Part shown: piece after piece, positions 35,201 through 43,940 of the stretch | How the letters are laid out: each line of letters opens with the position of its first letter | Position numbering within the stretch: position 1 is the stretch's first letter | NCBI GenBank assembly: GCA_017403955.1 | Contig: JAFRDH010000020.1 | Coordinates: 62,001-126,000 of the forward strand | Source of the DNA: Mogibacterium sp. | Lineage (GTDB): Bacteria > Bacillota > Clostridia > Peptostreptococcales > Anaerovoracaceae | Reading direction: 5' to 3' | Length of the DNA stretch: 64,000 bases | Translations under genes and position numbers: made by a program | The notes under the pieces: model-generated | Told to the model about the DNA's origin: nothing | Seen by the model: only the letters and a program-made list of their open reading frames with translations | Database searches by the model: none

Positions 35201-35333
35201 AGCTGTAGAGAATGCAAAAGAATTCATCAAAGACGAAACGATCGCTAAGGAGATCGTAGAGAAGGAAGGTCTTCAGGAGTTCGATATCAACGGACACAAG
35301 ACTGGTATCGCTGTTGAGAGAATCAGCAAATAA
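32202..35333 (+). CDS. ileS: Isoleucyl-tRNA synthetase, type 2 (GIHH signature)
   Basis: This charges tRNA(Ile). The 1043-residue length and the sequence YEGPPTANGKPGIHHMMAR place it in the IleRS2 group (eukaryote-like), which is generally less sensitive to mupirocin than IleRS1. The class I signature usually HxGH reads G54-I-H-H57, with the first and third residues swapped, a variant described for some IleRS2 enzymes and linked to very high mupirocin resistance. The KMSKS loop is KMSKH (601-605). The CP1 editing domain with WTTTPWTLASN and the anticodon domain are present. CAGGAGA precedes the ATG; the stop overlaps rlmN by one base. Confidence 0.96.
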   Translation: MFENLSDKPVAEYQAEQVKHWSNIDLLDLCVKEREGAPSFVFYEGPPTANGKPGIHHMMARTLKDSINRYKTMKGFQVKRKGGWDTHGLPVEIEVEKQLGFNGKQSIEEYGIKEFNEKCRQSVFTYTQMWTDMSDKMAYLADMDDPYITYKNDYIETGWWILKTAFDKGLIYEGLKILPYCPRCGTGLASHEVAQGYKDIKVNTLTCKFRRTGVDHDNEYFLAWTTTPWTLASNIALTVGPDVDYVKCLMKSGENEGNLLWVAEALADKTFGKDEYEVVEKVKGSEMEYWTYEQLEPFCVPEKGKAAFIVTCMDYVSTEDGTGIVHTAPAFGEDDYNCGRKYNLAVLQPVDQTGCYTETPWAGRFVMEDGLDVDIIKYLAQDDKIYSKQKLEHAYPHCWRCDMPLVYYASKSWYIEMTKLRDQLVANNNTVNWYPPYVGEKRFGNWLEDVKDWAISRSRYWGTPIPIWKCECGHLHCVGSRAQLVADAEQDIDETIELHRPYVDDVTIKCPECGKSMHRIPEVMDCWFDSGAMPFAQWHYPFENADHFDEELFPADFICEGIDQTRGWFYSLMAVSTIVKGCAPYKNVLVNDLILDKNGKKMSKHVGNTVNPFEMMDKYGADAVRWYLVYGSPAWTPTRFDEDGIKEVISKVFSTLRNTYNFFCLYANIDNIEADKLDVPYADRPELDRWILSKYNKLINDTTESMDAYDHMKTVRAIGDFISDDLSNWYIRRARRRFFAEGMSTDKKSAYATTYEILTGVARMMAPVAPFISDEIYTKLTGAATVHTAYYPEAKNELIDEKVEERMDLVKTLVNLGRSTREQEKLKVRQPLSKVIVDGRYKTVIDDLTDLITEELNVKEVQFEDDLDKYMNFQIKPNFRAAGPVLGKNVKAFGGMLAQADAKEIISKIAQGPIPMEINGQTYEIGEDLLDVRISSKEGFVVGMDNNVFVILDTTLTPELIEQGYVREVISKIQQLRKQADFEMMDEIVIYMNADDEIKAAVENAKEFIKDETIAKEIVEKEGLQEFDINGHKTGIAVERISK

Positions 35334-36385
35334 TGACAGAAATAACAAATAAGAAAAACATACTTGATCTCAGTCTGGAAGAGCTTGAAAATCTCGTGCA
35401 GGAACTTGGAGACAAAAAGTTCCGTGCTGTACAGGTCTTCGGATGGCTTGCCAAAGGGACTGAGGACTTCGATGCAATGAATAATGTTCCGGCGGGGCTC
35501 AGGAAGAGCCTCGCTGAGAACTGCTATATAGGTATGCCTGAGGCAGTTCTCAGCCAGCATTCATCTTCTGACGGAACCGTGAAATGCTTGTATGAATTTG
35601 CCGATGGAGCAAGAGTAGAAGCTGTATTCATGAAATACAGCTACGGGAACTCGATTTGTATCTCATCTCAGGCAGGCTGCCGTATGGGATGCAAATTCTG
35701 CGCTTCCACAATGGATGGTCTTCACAGATCTCTCACAAGGGGAGAGATGCTCGGTGAAGTCCTCAGAATGAAAAAGCTTACAGGCGAGAATATCAATCAT
35801 GTAGTTATCATGGGGATGGGCGAACCGTTTGACAATTATCAGGAAGTGTCCGGCTTCATCCGTCTTATCAATTCTCCGAAAGGAGTCAATTTGAGCATGA
35901 GGAATATCACAGTTTCCACTTGCGGTATCGTTCCTGTCATCGGACAGTTCGCACATGATTTCCCGCAAGTCAATCTTGCTGTATCACTTCATGCACCTAA
36001 TGACGATATCAGACGCAGGACTATGCCTGTTGCCAACGCATATGGCTATGACGAACTTATGCAGGCCTGCAAAGAATATACACGTATAACTCATAGAAGG
36101 ATCACATTCGAATATGCTCTCATCAGAGGCGTCAATGATTCGAAAGAGAATGCAGATGAACTTGCATCCAATCTGAAAGGATGGCTTACGCATGTCAATC
36201 TGATACCTCTTAATGAAGTCAAGGGAAGAGATTTCAGGACTTCTGAGGGAAAGAATGTGCTTGAATTCAAGAACAGACTCGAAAGCAAGGGAATTGCTGT
36301 CACAGTCAGAAGAACACTCGGAAGTGACATCGATGCTGCATGCGGTCAACTTCGTGCATCGAATGGGAACGGAGGTCATAGATAG
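35333..36385 (+). CDS. rlmN: Dual-specificity RNA methyltransferase RlmN
   Basis: RlmN is a radical-SAM enzyme that methylates C2 of A2503 in 23S rRNA and A37 of some tRNAs. The 350-residue protein has the [4Fe-4S] motif CRMGCKFCAS (CxxxCxxC), the GMGEPFDNY segment for SAM binding and the C-terminal SDIDAACGQLR with the methyl-carrying cysteine; the partner cysteine is in the FEYALI...-to-C-terminal region. Its ATG overlaps the ileS stop codon (TAATG), so translation is coupled. plsX follows three bases after the stop. Confidence 0.96.
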   Translation: MTEITNKKNILDLSLEELENLVQELGDKKFRAVQVFGWLAKGTEDFDAMNNVPAGLRKSLAENCYIGMPEAVLSQHSSSDGTVKCLYEFADGARVEAVFMKYSYGNSICISSQAGCRMGCKFCASTMDGLHRSLTRGEMLGEVLRMKKLTGENINHVVIMGMGEPFDNYQEVSGFIRLINSPKGVNLSMRNITVSTCGIVPVIGQFAHDFPQVNLAVSLHAPNDDIRRRTMPVANAYGYDELMQACKEYTRITHRRITFEYALIRGVNDSKENADELASNLKGWLTHVNLIPLNEVKGRDFRTSEGKNVLEFKNRLESKGIAVTVRRTLGSDIDAACGQLRASNGNGGHR

Positions 36386-36387
36386 TT

Positions 36388-37422
36388 ATGAAGATAATCA
36401 TAGATGGAATGGGCGGCGATTACGCACCACAGGCAATTGTGAAAGGCGCTGTGAAGGCTGCAGCAGAAATCGACGAGACAATTGTAATTGTCGGACCTGA
36501 AGAACTCATCCGTAACTGCCTCAATGAGAACAACTACTCCGGCAGCAATATTGAAATCGTCAATGCAACGGAAGTCATCAGCAATAATGAACCACCTGCA
36601 ATGGCTATCAGAAGAAAAAAAGACTCGACTATAGTCAAGGGAATGAACATGGTCAAGAACGGTGAGGGCGATGTTTTCATTTCAGGCGGCAGCACCGGAG
36701 CACTTCTTTCCGGCGGACTGACAACTATCGGCAGGATCAAAGGCATCAGAAGACCTGCGATCGCTGCATGGTTCCCTAAACTCAATGGAAAAGGAACAAC
36801 TCTTCTTCTTGACTGCGGTGCAAGCGTAGAACCGAAACCGGAATACCTTCTTCAGAATGGTATCATGGGTTCGATCTTCGTTAACGCGGTCAAAGGTGTT
36901 GATTCACCTGATGTCAGACTTCTGAATATCGGTGCAGAAGAAGGTAAAGGCGATGATCTTCATAAAGAAGCATACAAGCTCCTCGCTGCATCCGATATCA
37001 ATTTTAACGGCAATATCGAAGGCCGTGATGTTGCGGAAACAGAATGCGATGTCGTAGTAACCGATGGTTTCTCAGGCAATATCTTCCTCAAGAGCAGTGA
37101 AGGTGTCGCTCTTGCGATCATGAATCAGTTCAAGAGCAAATTGATGGACGGCATTCTGGCAAAAGCAGGTGCTCTTCTGGCTTATGGCAAGATCAAAGAA
37201 CTCAAGGCTCTTTTCGACTACTCGGATGTAGGTGGAGCTCCGATTCTCGGCCTCAAGGGACCTGTCGTGAAGATCCACGGCAATTCCAAAGAAACTGAAG
37301 TTTACTATGCGATCCACAAAGCTGTTCCTTTCGTCAGGAATGACGTAACAGGTATGATCGCAAAAGCGATAAATGATAATGCGGCTCTTTTCCAGAAGGA
37401 CAAAACCGAAGAAGACAATTAA
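36388..37422 (+). CDS. plsX: Phosphate acyltransferase PlsX
   Basis: PlsX turns acyl-ACP and phosphate into acyl-phosphate, the donor for PlsY. The 344-residue protein has IIDGMGGDYAPQAIVKGA at its N terminus, SGGSTGALLSGG in the active site region, LDCGASVEPKPEYL and VVTDGFSGNIFLKSSEG. A common Firmicutes arrangement has fab genes and acpP between plsX and rnc; here rnc follows directly after 25 bases. The acyl-phosphate made here is the substrate of the PlsY half of the fusion encoded at 43.9-45.8 kb. Confidence 0.97.
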   Translation: MKIIIDGMGGDYAPQAIVKGAVKAAAEIDETIVIVGPEELIRNCLNENNYSGSNIEIVNATEVISNNEPPAMAIRRKKDSTIVKGMNMVKNGEGDVFISGGSTGALLSGGLTTIGRIKGIRRPAIAAWFPKLNGKGTTLLLDCGASVEPKPEYLLQNGIMGSIFVNAVKGVDSPDVRLLNIGAEEGKGDDLHKEAYKLLAASDINFNGNIEGRDVAETECDVVVTDGFSGNIFLKSSEGVALAIMNQFKSKLMDGILAKAGALLAYGKIKELKALFDYSDVGGAPILGLKGPVVKIHGNSKETEVYYAIHKAVPFVRNDVTGMIAKAINDNAALFQKDKTEEDN

Positions 37423-37447
37423 CTGAATATAAGGAGATCAGCAATCA

Positions 37448-38140
37448 ATGAAAGAAGTTTCACAACTTCTAAATACAATTGGATATGATTTCAATGACCG
37501 TGATCTTCTGAAGAATGCTTTGACTCATAGCTCTTATTCATCGGAGCATAGGCTTGATTATTCATCCAACAATGAAAGACTGGAATTCATTGGGGATGCA
37601 TATGTTGATGCAGCTATCGGTGCAGAATTGTTCAGAATAATGAAAGACGCACCTGAAGGTGTTCTTTCCAAGAACAGAGCGGATGTAGTTCGCGAGGAAT
37701 CTCTGGCAGACGTTGCCAGAGGTATTGACCTCGGGGATTATATCTATCTCGGAAGAGGTGAAGAAGCTACCGGCGGAAGACAGAAGGATTCCATTCTTGC
37801 AGACTCGTTCGAAGCTCTGATCGGTGCGATCATCATCGATGGCGGATATGAAGTCGGTAAAAATGTTATTCTCAGACTTCTGCACGATAAGATCGAACTA
37901 GCGGTCGAAGGCAAGCTGCGCCAGGATTACAAGACTATGCTTCAGGAGAAACTTCAGGAAGATGGTCAGAACTATAAGATGAAATACAGCATTGTGGCTG
38001 AATCAGGTCCTGATCACAACAAGACTTTCACTATCGAGGTCATAGTCAATAATGAAGTGCTCGGGACCGGCACCGGCAAGAGCAAAGCCAAAGCCGAGCA
38101 GGCAGCAGCAAGAGATGCACTTTCGAAGGGAGTAATCTAG
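37448..38140 (+). CDS. rnc: Ribonuclease III
   Basis: RNase III cuts double-stranded RNA in rRNA precursors and mRNAs. The 230-residue protein has the catalytic signature NERLEFIGDAYVDAAIG (usually NERLEFLGDAVL), the second acidic motif DSFEALIGAIIIDGG, and a C-terminal dsRNA-binding domain ending KAEQAAARDALSK. AAGGAG lies upstream of the ATG. The TTG start of smc follows its stop without a gap. Confidence 0.97.
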   Translation: MKEVSQLLNTIGYDFNDRDLLKNALTHSSYSSEHRLDYSSNNERLEFIGDAYVDAAIGAELFRIMKDAPEGVLSKNRADVVREESLADVARGIDLGDYIYLGRGEEATGGRQKDSILADSFEALIGAIIIDGGYEVGKNVILRLLHDKIELAVEGKLRQDYKTMLQEKLQEDGQNYKMKYSIVAESGPDHNKTFTIEVIVNNEVLGTGTGKSKAKAEQAAARDALSKGVI

Positions 38141-41100
38141 TTGTATTTTAAGCGAATAGAAATGCAGGGTTTCAAATCTTTTGCAGACCCTGTAACAATA
38201 GAATTTAATGAAGGCATAACCTGCATTATCGGACCTAACGGCAGCGGTAAGAGTAACATCAGTGATGCCCTTAGATGGGTACTCGGTGAACAAAGCTCCA
38301 AACAGCTTCGCGGAAGCAAGATGCAGGATGTTATTTTTGCGGGTACAGCTACCAGAAAACCTCGGGGAATGGCCGAGGTCACTCTTGTAATTGACAATAC
38401 AACAGGCATTCTTCCTCTTGAATACAGTGAAGTCGCTGTTACAAGAAGGATGTTCAGATCCGGTGAAAGTGAATACCTGATCAACGGGAATCAGTGCAGA
38501 CTCCGAGACATCCGAGAATTGTTCATGGATACCGGTATCGGAGTCGAAGGATATTCGATTATCGGGCAGGGCAAAATCGCTGATATTGTCAGCACCAAAC
38601 CTGAGAACAGAAGACAGATATTTGAGGAAGCAGCCGGTGTCGTTCTCTATAAGACAAGGAAGGCAGAGGCCGAGAACAAGCTCAAATCTGCCACTTCTGA
38701 TCTTGAAAGAGTTCGGGATATTATCGCAGAGATCGAAGGCCGTATCGGTGGTCTTAAGGAAGATTCCGAAAAAGCGACAGAGTATATTGCTCTGAGAGAC
38801 AGGCATAAAGTCCTCAGCATCAACATTATCCTGCACAACCTTGATAATCTGCAGGCCAGTGTTGATTCGGGCAAGGCAGAACTTGAATTGCTCAGCAAGA
38901 GTATTGATGAATCATCCTCAAGACTTGATGAGATCGAGAATTCACTTGAGGCATCAAGGCTCATGGACGCAGAACTCAGTGAGAAGTATGGTGATTCAAA
39001 TGCAGAACTTCTGAAGGTGATAGATGAACTGAATACTATCACAAGCGGAGGAGAACTGAACAAAGAAAAACTTGCAGGCATTGAAAGGGAACTTACAAGA
39101 CTTGCCGGTGAGATCACTTCTGCAGAAGAGAAATACGAGACTGAAAAATCTGCGCTTGCTGATCTTGAGAAAGATGACAAGGAACTGAATGCAGAAATGG
39201 ATTCACTCCGTGACGAGCTTTCACTGGCTGTAATGGCATTCAATGATCATACTGTAGAGTCTTCCAATATATCTATTGAGATCGAGAATCTCAAAGACAG
39301 AATGATCACTATCAACAACCAGAATGTCACAAGAAGAGCCGAAATCAATACACTTACCAATTATCAGAAGACACTTGCTGAGAGAAGAGACTCTCTTACT
39401 GATGAGTTCGAGAACAGAGACAAGGCCGGCAATGATAATAAGGCTAACCTCGAAAATCTTGAATCAAAAGTATCCGATAAGGCTTCAGAACTTGCGAAAG
39501 AACGTGCAAGAGTAGAAGATATTTCGGAGCAGATGCTGAAGACTTCAGCTCATGTGACAGAGATCTCACGCGAGATCGACGAGATTTCTGTGATGATCAA
39601 CAAGGCTGTCGCCAGAAGAAGCACCATCGAAGAGATGGAAGCTAATTACGAAGGATATAATAATGCTGTAAGAACACTCATGCAGCATCATTCTTCAGGA
39701 ATAATCGGAACCGTTTCAGATATTATCACTGTCCCGTCAGGATATGAAACAGCTATTGAAACAGCTCTTGGCGGTGCTCTTCAGCATATCGTCTGCGAGA
39801 AGGATCAGGATGCGAAATCAGCCATCAATTGGCTCAAATCCAACAAAGCCGGCAGGGCTACATTCCTTCCGGTCGAATCTGTCAGGGCAGACAAGCTGGA
39901 TCCCGGCAGCAAAGTAAAGGATGCCCCGGGATTCCTCGGGATCGCTTCGAAAATGGTTACTTCTGAAGAGAGATACAGAGATATCGTTGATTATCTTCTC
40001 TGCAGAGTAGTTATCGCAGACAACATGGATAATGCGATCAGCATTTCCAAGTTCATCAGCGGCGGCTTCAGGATAGTAACTATCGATGGTGAAGTCATCA
40101 ACGCATTCGGTGCTATAACAGGCGGAAGATTTGCCAATAAGACAGCGAACCTGCTTGACAGGAAGAAAGAGATCACCACTCTTACAGAAAAGATCAAAGG
40201 CTATTCGTCAAGGATAGAAGCACTCAATTCTCTGATCGATACTGAGAAGAAAAACGAATCTGATCTGATCGACGCAAGAGAAAAGCAGAGACATAAAGTC
40301 ACAAGTCTTGAGATCGAATATAATGTGCTGATCGCTGACAGGGATCACGCAGCAGAACTTGTCAGAAATGACGATGGCGCAGCGGATAAATATAAAAAAG
40401 AACTCGATACGATCGAAAGCGATATCGCAAAAGCTTCAGGGATGATCGATAAGTACGAGGCGACAATTGCTGAAGCTGAGTCTGAGTACCAGGAAGCTGA
40501 AGAATCTGCAGACCGTCTCATCGATATCCTTGATTCCCTCAAACCAGTTATCGAAGAGGACAATGAGAGGATCGTAGCTCTCAAGGTCAGGATCGGTGAA
40601 AGTGAATCTAAAGTTCTCTCCAGAAATGAGATCATAGAAAGAGTAAGAGATACCGTAACTGAGATCGAGGCAGCACTCGATGACTACAGAGAAGCTGTAG
40701 ATGAACTCGAGAATTCCAAAGCTCTTCTTCTTTCTACAGGAGAGGAATCCGAAGGCAGAGAAGCTGAACTCAAAGACACAAAAGAAGCACTTGAGAGAAG
40801 GATCAGCGATCTGACAGGAGAAATCGAGAAGAATCGACTTGCAAGTGAATCCCTTCATGCTGAGCAGAAAGAGATCAGAGAAAAACTCGAATCTATCCGC
40901 GATGACAGATACAGACTGGAAGTCAAGACTGCAAGGAATGAGACACTCCTGGATACTCAGAAAGACAAGCTCTGGGACGAGTTCGAAGTATCTTATGCAG
41001 AAGCACTTGACATGAGAGATCCTGAATTTGCGATCACTGCAGGCAACAAAGAGTCACGTGAAGTAAGACTGCGTCTGGCAGAGCTCGGTGATGTAAATGT

Positions 41101-41701
41101 CGGAGCTATAGAAGAGTACAAGGCTGTAAGCAAGCGCTACGAATTCATGTCCACACAGGAAAAGGATCTGACAAGAGCCATGACAGAGCTGCAGCAGATC
41201 ATTTCCAACATGGATACAACGATCAGGAACAGGTTCAAAGAGAACTTCGACCAGGTCGTTGTGAATTTCGAAGAAGCATTCAAGGATCTGTTCGGCGGCG
41301 GATATGCTGAGCTCAGACTGGAAGACGAGTCCAGGCCTCTTGAGTCAGGTATCGAGATCACCGCTCAGCCTCCAGGTAAGAAGCTCAAGAACATCAACCT
41401 TCTTTCCGGTGGCGAGAAGACTTTGACAGCGATTGCTCTTATGTTTGCGGTACTCAAGGCTAAGCCGACACCTTTCGTCATTCTCGATGAGGTCGAAGCT
41501 GCGCTGGACGAAGTGAATATAGAGCACTTCTCAGACTACCTCAGAAAATTCGACAATATACAATTTGCCCTCATTACACATCAGAAGGCAACGATGGAAC
41601 ATGCAGATGTCCTTTACGGTGTAACAATGCCTGAACAAGGTATATCACGCATGCTCTCTCTCAAGCTCGGTGATGATTTTGACGCTGAGGGTCTGGAATA
41701 A
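38141..41701 (+). CDS. smc: Chromosome segregation ATPase SMC
   Basis: SMC dimers condense and segregate the chromosome with ScpA and ScpB. The 1186-residue protein has Walker A GPNGSGKSN (31-39), two long coiled coils flanking a hinge at about 500-670 (SGIIGTVSDIITVPSGYETAIE onward), the ABC signature LLSGGEKTLTAIAL and Walker B FVILDEVEAALDE near the C terminus. The start is TTG at 38141, directly after the rnc stop, with GGGAG upstream; no better start exists and the N terminus MYFKRIEMQGFKSF is standard. Confidence 0.97.
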   Translation: MYFKRIEMQGFKSFADPVTIEFNEGITCIIGPNGSGKSNISDALRWVLGEQSSKQLRGSKMQDVIFAGTATRKPRGMAEVTLVIDNTTGILPLEYSEVAVTRRMFRSGESEYLINGNQCRLRDIRELFMDTGIGVEGYSIIGQGKIADIVSTKPENRRQIFEEAAGVVLYKTRKAEAENKLKSATSDLERVRDIIAEIEGRIGGLKEDSEKATEYIALRDRHKVLSINIILHNLDNLQASVDSGKAELELLSKSIDESSSRLDEIENSLEASRLMDAELSEKYGDSNAELLKVIDELNTITSGGELNKEKLAGIERELTRLAGEITSAEEKYETEKSALADLEKDDKELNAEMDSLRDELSLAVMAFNDHTVESSNISIEIENLKDRMITINNQNVTRRAEINTLTNYQKTLAERRDSLTDEFENRDKAGNDNKANLENLESKVSDKASELAKERARVEDISEQMLKTSAHVTEISREIDEISVMINKAVARRSTIEEMEANYEGYNNAVRTLMQHHSSGIIGTVSDIITVPSGYETAIETALGGALQHIVCEKDQDAKSAINWLKSNKAGRATFLPVESVRADKLDPGSKVKDAPGFLGIASKMVTSEERYRDIVDYLLCRVVIADNMDNAISISKFISGGFRIVTIDGEVINAFGAITGGRFANKTANLLDRKKEITTLTEKIKGYSSRIEALNSLIDTEKKNESDLIDAREKQRHKVTSLEIEYNVLIADRDHAAELVRNDDGAADKYKKELDTIESDIAKASGMIDKYEATIAEAESEYQEAEESADRLIDILDSLKPVIEEDNERIVALKVRIGESESKVLSRNEIIERVRDTVTEIEAALDDYREAVDELENSKALLLSTGEESEGREAELKDTKEALERRISDLTGEIEKNRLASESLHAEQKEIREKLESIRDDRYRLEVKTARNETLLDTQKDKLWDEFEVSYAEALDMRDPEFAITAGNKESREVRLRLAELGDVNVGAIEEYKAVSKRYEFMSTQEKDLTRAMTELQQIISNMDTTIRNRFKENFDQVVVNFEEAFKDLFGGGYAELRLEDESRPLESGIEITAQPPGKKLKNINLLSGGEKTLTAIALMFAVLKAKPTPFVILDEVEAALDEVNIEHFSDYLRKFDNIQFALITHQKATMEHADVLYGVTMPEQGISRMLSLKLGDDFDAEGLE

Positions 41702-41725
41702 TATAACTACAGAAGGAGACATACT

Positions 41726-42622
41726 ATGGGACTTTTTGATAAGAAATCTACTTTCAGGAAGTTTATTGACAGTATCACGAATGCGATCTACGACAACCCT
41801 GATCTCGGTCCTGAATTCATGGAAGAACTGGAAGAGGGGCTTGTAATGTCTGATATAGGCATCGATACTTCTGACGCCATCATGAAAGAACTCGATACTG
41901 CTATCAATGAGAGATATATCATCAAAGAAAAGCAGATCAAGAAGGAGCTTTCGGGGATCATCGAAGATCTCATGGACAAAGGCGAAAGAAACAAAATGTC
42001 TGAAAAGTATCCTCTGATCATTCTCATGATCGGTATCAACGGCGGAGGCAAGACTACTACGATCGCCAAGCTTGCACATATGTACAAGAAGAAGGGAAAG
42101 AAAGTCATGCTTGCAGCGGCGGATACTTTCCGTGCAGCTGCCGCTGAGCAGCTCCAGACCTGGGGAGACAGAGTAGGTGTCAGAGTGATCAGACATGAGG
42201 AAGGAACTGATCCGACAGCTGTTATTTATGACGCTATACAGTCGGCCAAATCAAACGATATAGATGTTCTTATCTGTGATACAGCAGGAAGGCTCCACAA
42301 CAAGGTCAACCTGATGAAGGAACTCGAAAAAATGAGCAAAGTCATTTCAAGAGAGTATCCGGAAGCATCAAGAGAGAATCTTCTCGTTCTTGACGCTACC
42401 ACAGGCAAGAACGCTGTAAGCCAGGCAGAAGAATTTTCTGCAGTTTCAGATATTACCGGTATCGTACTGACTAAGATGGACAGTACCGCAAGAGGCGGTA
42501 TTTCTATCACTATTGCTGATCAGTTCGATATGCCGATCAAATTTATAGGAATGGGCGAGGGCCTTAACGATCTGATCCCATTCAATGCACATGATTTTGC
42601 GGAGGGAATTTTTGATGAGTAA
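41726..42622 (+). CDS. ftsY: Signal recognition particle receptor FtsY
   Basis: FtsY docks the SRP-ribosome complex at the membrane. The 298-residue protein is the compact NG form without an acidic A domain: a helical N domain (1-90), then the GTPase with GINGGGKTTTIAKLA, DTFRAAAAEQL, DTAGRLHNK and TKMDSTARGG. AAGGAG precedes the ATG. The rnc-smc-ftsY order is standard for Firmicutes. The der start codon lies inside its last codons. Confidence 0.97.
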   Translation: MGLFDKKSTFRKFIDSITNAIYDNPDLGPEFMEELEEGLVMSDIGIDTSDAIMKELDTAINERYIIKEKQIKKELSGIIEDLMDKGERNKMSEKYPLIILMIGINGGGKTTTIAKLAHMYKKKGKKVMLAAADTFRAAAAEQLQTWGDRVGVRVIRHEEGTDPTAVIYDAIQSAKSNDIDVLICDTAGRLHNKVNLMKELEKMSKVISREYPEASRENLLVLDATTGKNAVSQAEEFSAVSDITGIVLTKMDSTARGGISITIADQFDMPIKFIGMGEGLNDLIPFNAHDFAEGIFDE

Positions 42623-43940
42623 GCCTATTCTTGCCATAGTCGGCAGACCTAATGTAGGCAAATCCACATTTTTCAACAGAATAATCGGTGAGAGACGTGC
42701 TATCGTCGAAGACATTCCGGGTGTAACAAGAGACCGTATTTATGCCGAAGCAGAATGGAACGGCAAGGAGTTCGGTGTTATCGATACAGGCGGTATCGAA
42801 GTCAAAACTGACGATACGATCCTTGCGCAGATGAGAGAGCAGGCTGTCACAGCTATGGATATGGCAGATGTCATCGTTTTCATGGTAGATGGCAAAGAAG
42901 GCCTTACAACAGCTGACAGAGAAGTGGCAATGATGCTCAGACGCACCGGCAAAGAGATCATTCTCGTTGTCAACAAGGTAGATTCACCGTCCAAGTCATA
43001 CGAAGCTCTTTATGATTTCTATGAGCTTGGTTTTGATGAGCCAATCGCCATCAGTGCAGCCAATATGACCAACATGGGCGATCTCCTCGACAGAATAGTC
43101 GCGGGTTTTCCTGAAGATGAATACGGCATGAGGGATGAAGCTGTCAACATCGCTATTATTGGTAAGCCTAATGTCGGCAAGTCTTCACTAGTCAATGCAC
43201 TTACCAGACAGAACAGAGTGATCGTTTCTCCAATAGCAGGAACCACCAGAGATACGATCGATACTCCTTTTACCTATGAAGGTAGAGAGTATACTCTTAT
43301 TGATACAGCCGGACTTCGCAAGAAGAGCAAGGTAAATGATACGATCGAGAAGTACAGCGTAGTCAGAGCTATCGCCGCCATTGAAAGATGCGATATCTGT
43401 ATTCTGATGATCGATGCAGTCGAGGGACTTACCGAGCAGGATAAGAAAATCGCAGGCTATGCGCATGAAGCAGGCAAAGGCCTTATGATCGTTGTCAACA
43501 AATGGGATCTGATCGAAAAGGAAACCAACACTATGAGAGATTATGAGAGGAAGATCAAAGCAGAGCTTCTTTTCGCTTCATATGCTCCTGTAGTGTTCGT
43601 TTCTGTACTCAATAAACTCAGGATCTACGATATCATCGAGCGCGCTTCAAGAATCGCTGATGCGAGACAATTCAGGATCACTACCGGCAAACTCAACAGT
43701 ATCATCGAAGATGCTGTTATGATGAGACAGCCGCCTTCAGATAAGGGCAGAAGACTCAAGATCTATTACGGCACACAGATAGGAGTCAAGCCGCCGCTGT
43801 TCTCTTTCAGTATCAATGACAGAGAACTGATGCATTTCTCATATGCAAGATATCTTGAAAACAAAATCAGAGAGAACTTTGATTTTGAAGGTACTTCAAT
43901 CAAATTCGTATGGAATGAGAGAAGAGGTGAACGCAAATGA
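42615..43940 (+). CDS. der: GTPase Der (EngA)
   Basis: Der acts in 50S ribosome assembly. The 441-residue protein has two tandem G domains (GRPNVGKSTFFNRI near residue 10 and GKPNVGKSSLVNAL near 185), each with DTGG/DTAG and NKVD/NKWD motifs, and a C-terminal KH-like domain. The ATG at 42615 is chosen over an in-frame ATG at 42585 because GGAGGGA is well spaced to it and the family begins near the first G1 motif; it overlaps the ftsY stop by 8 bases. Its own stop overlaps the next gene's start (ATGA). Confidence 0.97.
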   Translation: MSKPILAIVGRPNVGKSTFFNRIIGERRAIVEDIPGVTRDRIYAEAEWNGKEFGVIDTGGIEVKTDDTILAQMREQAVTAMDMADVIVFMVDGKEGLTTADREVAMMLRRTGKEIILVVNKVDSPSKSYEALYDFYELGFDEPIAISAANMTNMGDLLDRIVAGFPEDEYGMRDEAVNIAIIGKPNVGKSSLVNALTRQNRVIVSPIAGTTRDTIDTPFTYEGREYTLIDTAGLRKKSKVNDTIEKYSVVRAIAAIERCDICILMIDAVEGLTEQDKKIAGYAHEAGKGLMIVVNKWDLIEKETNTMRDYERKIKAELLFASYAPVVFVSVLNKLRIYDIIERASRIADARQFRITTGKLNSIIEDAVMMRQPPSDKGRRLKIYYGTQIGVKPPLFSFSINDRELMHFSYARYLENKIRENFDFEGTSIKFVWNERRGERK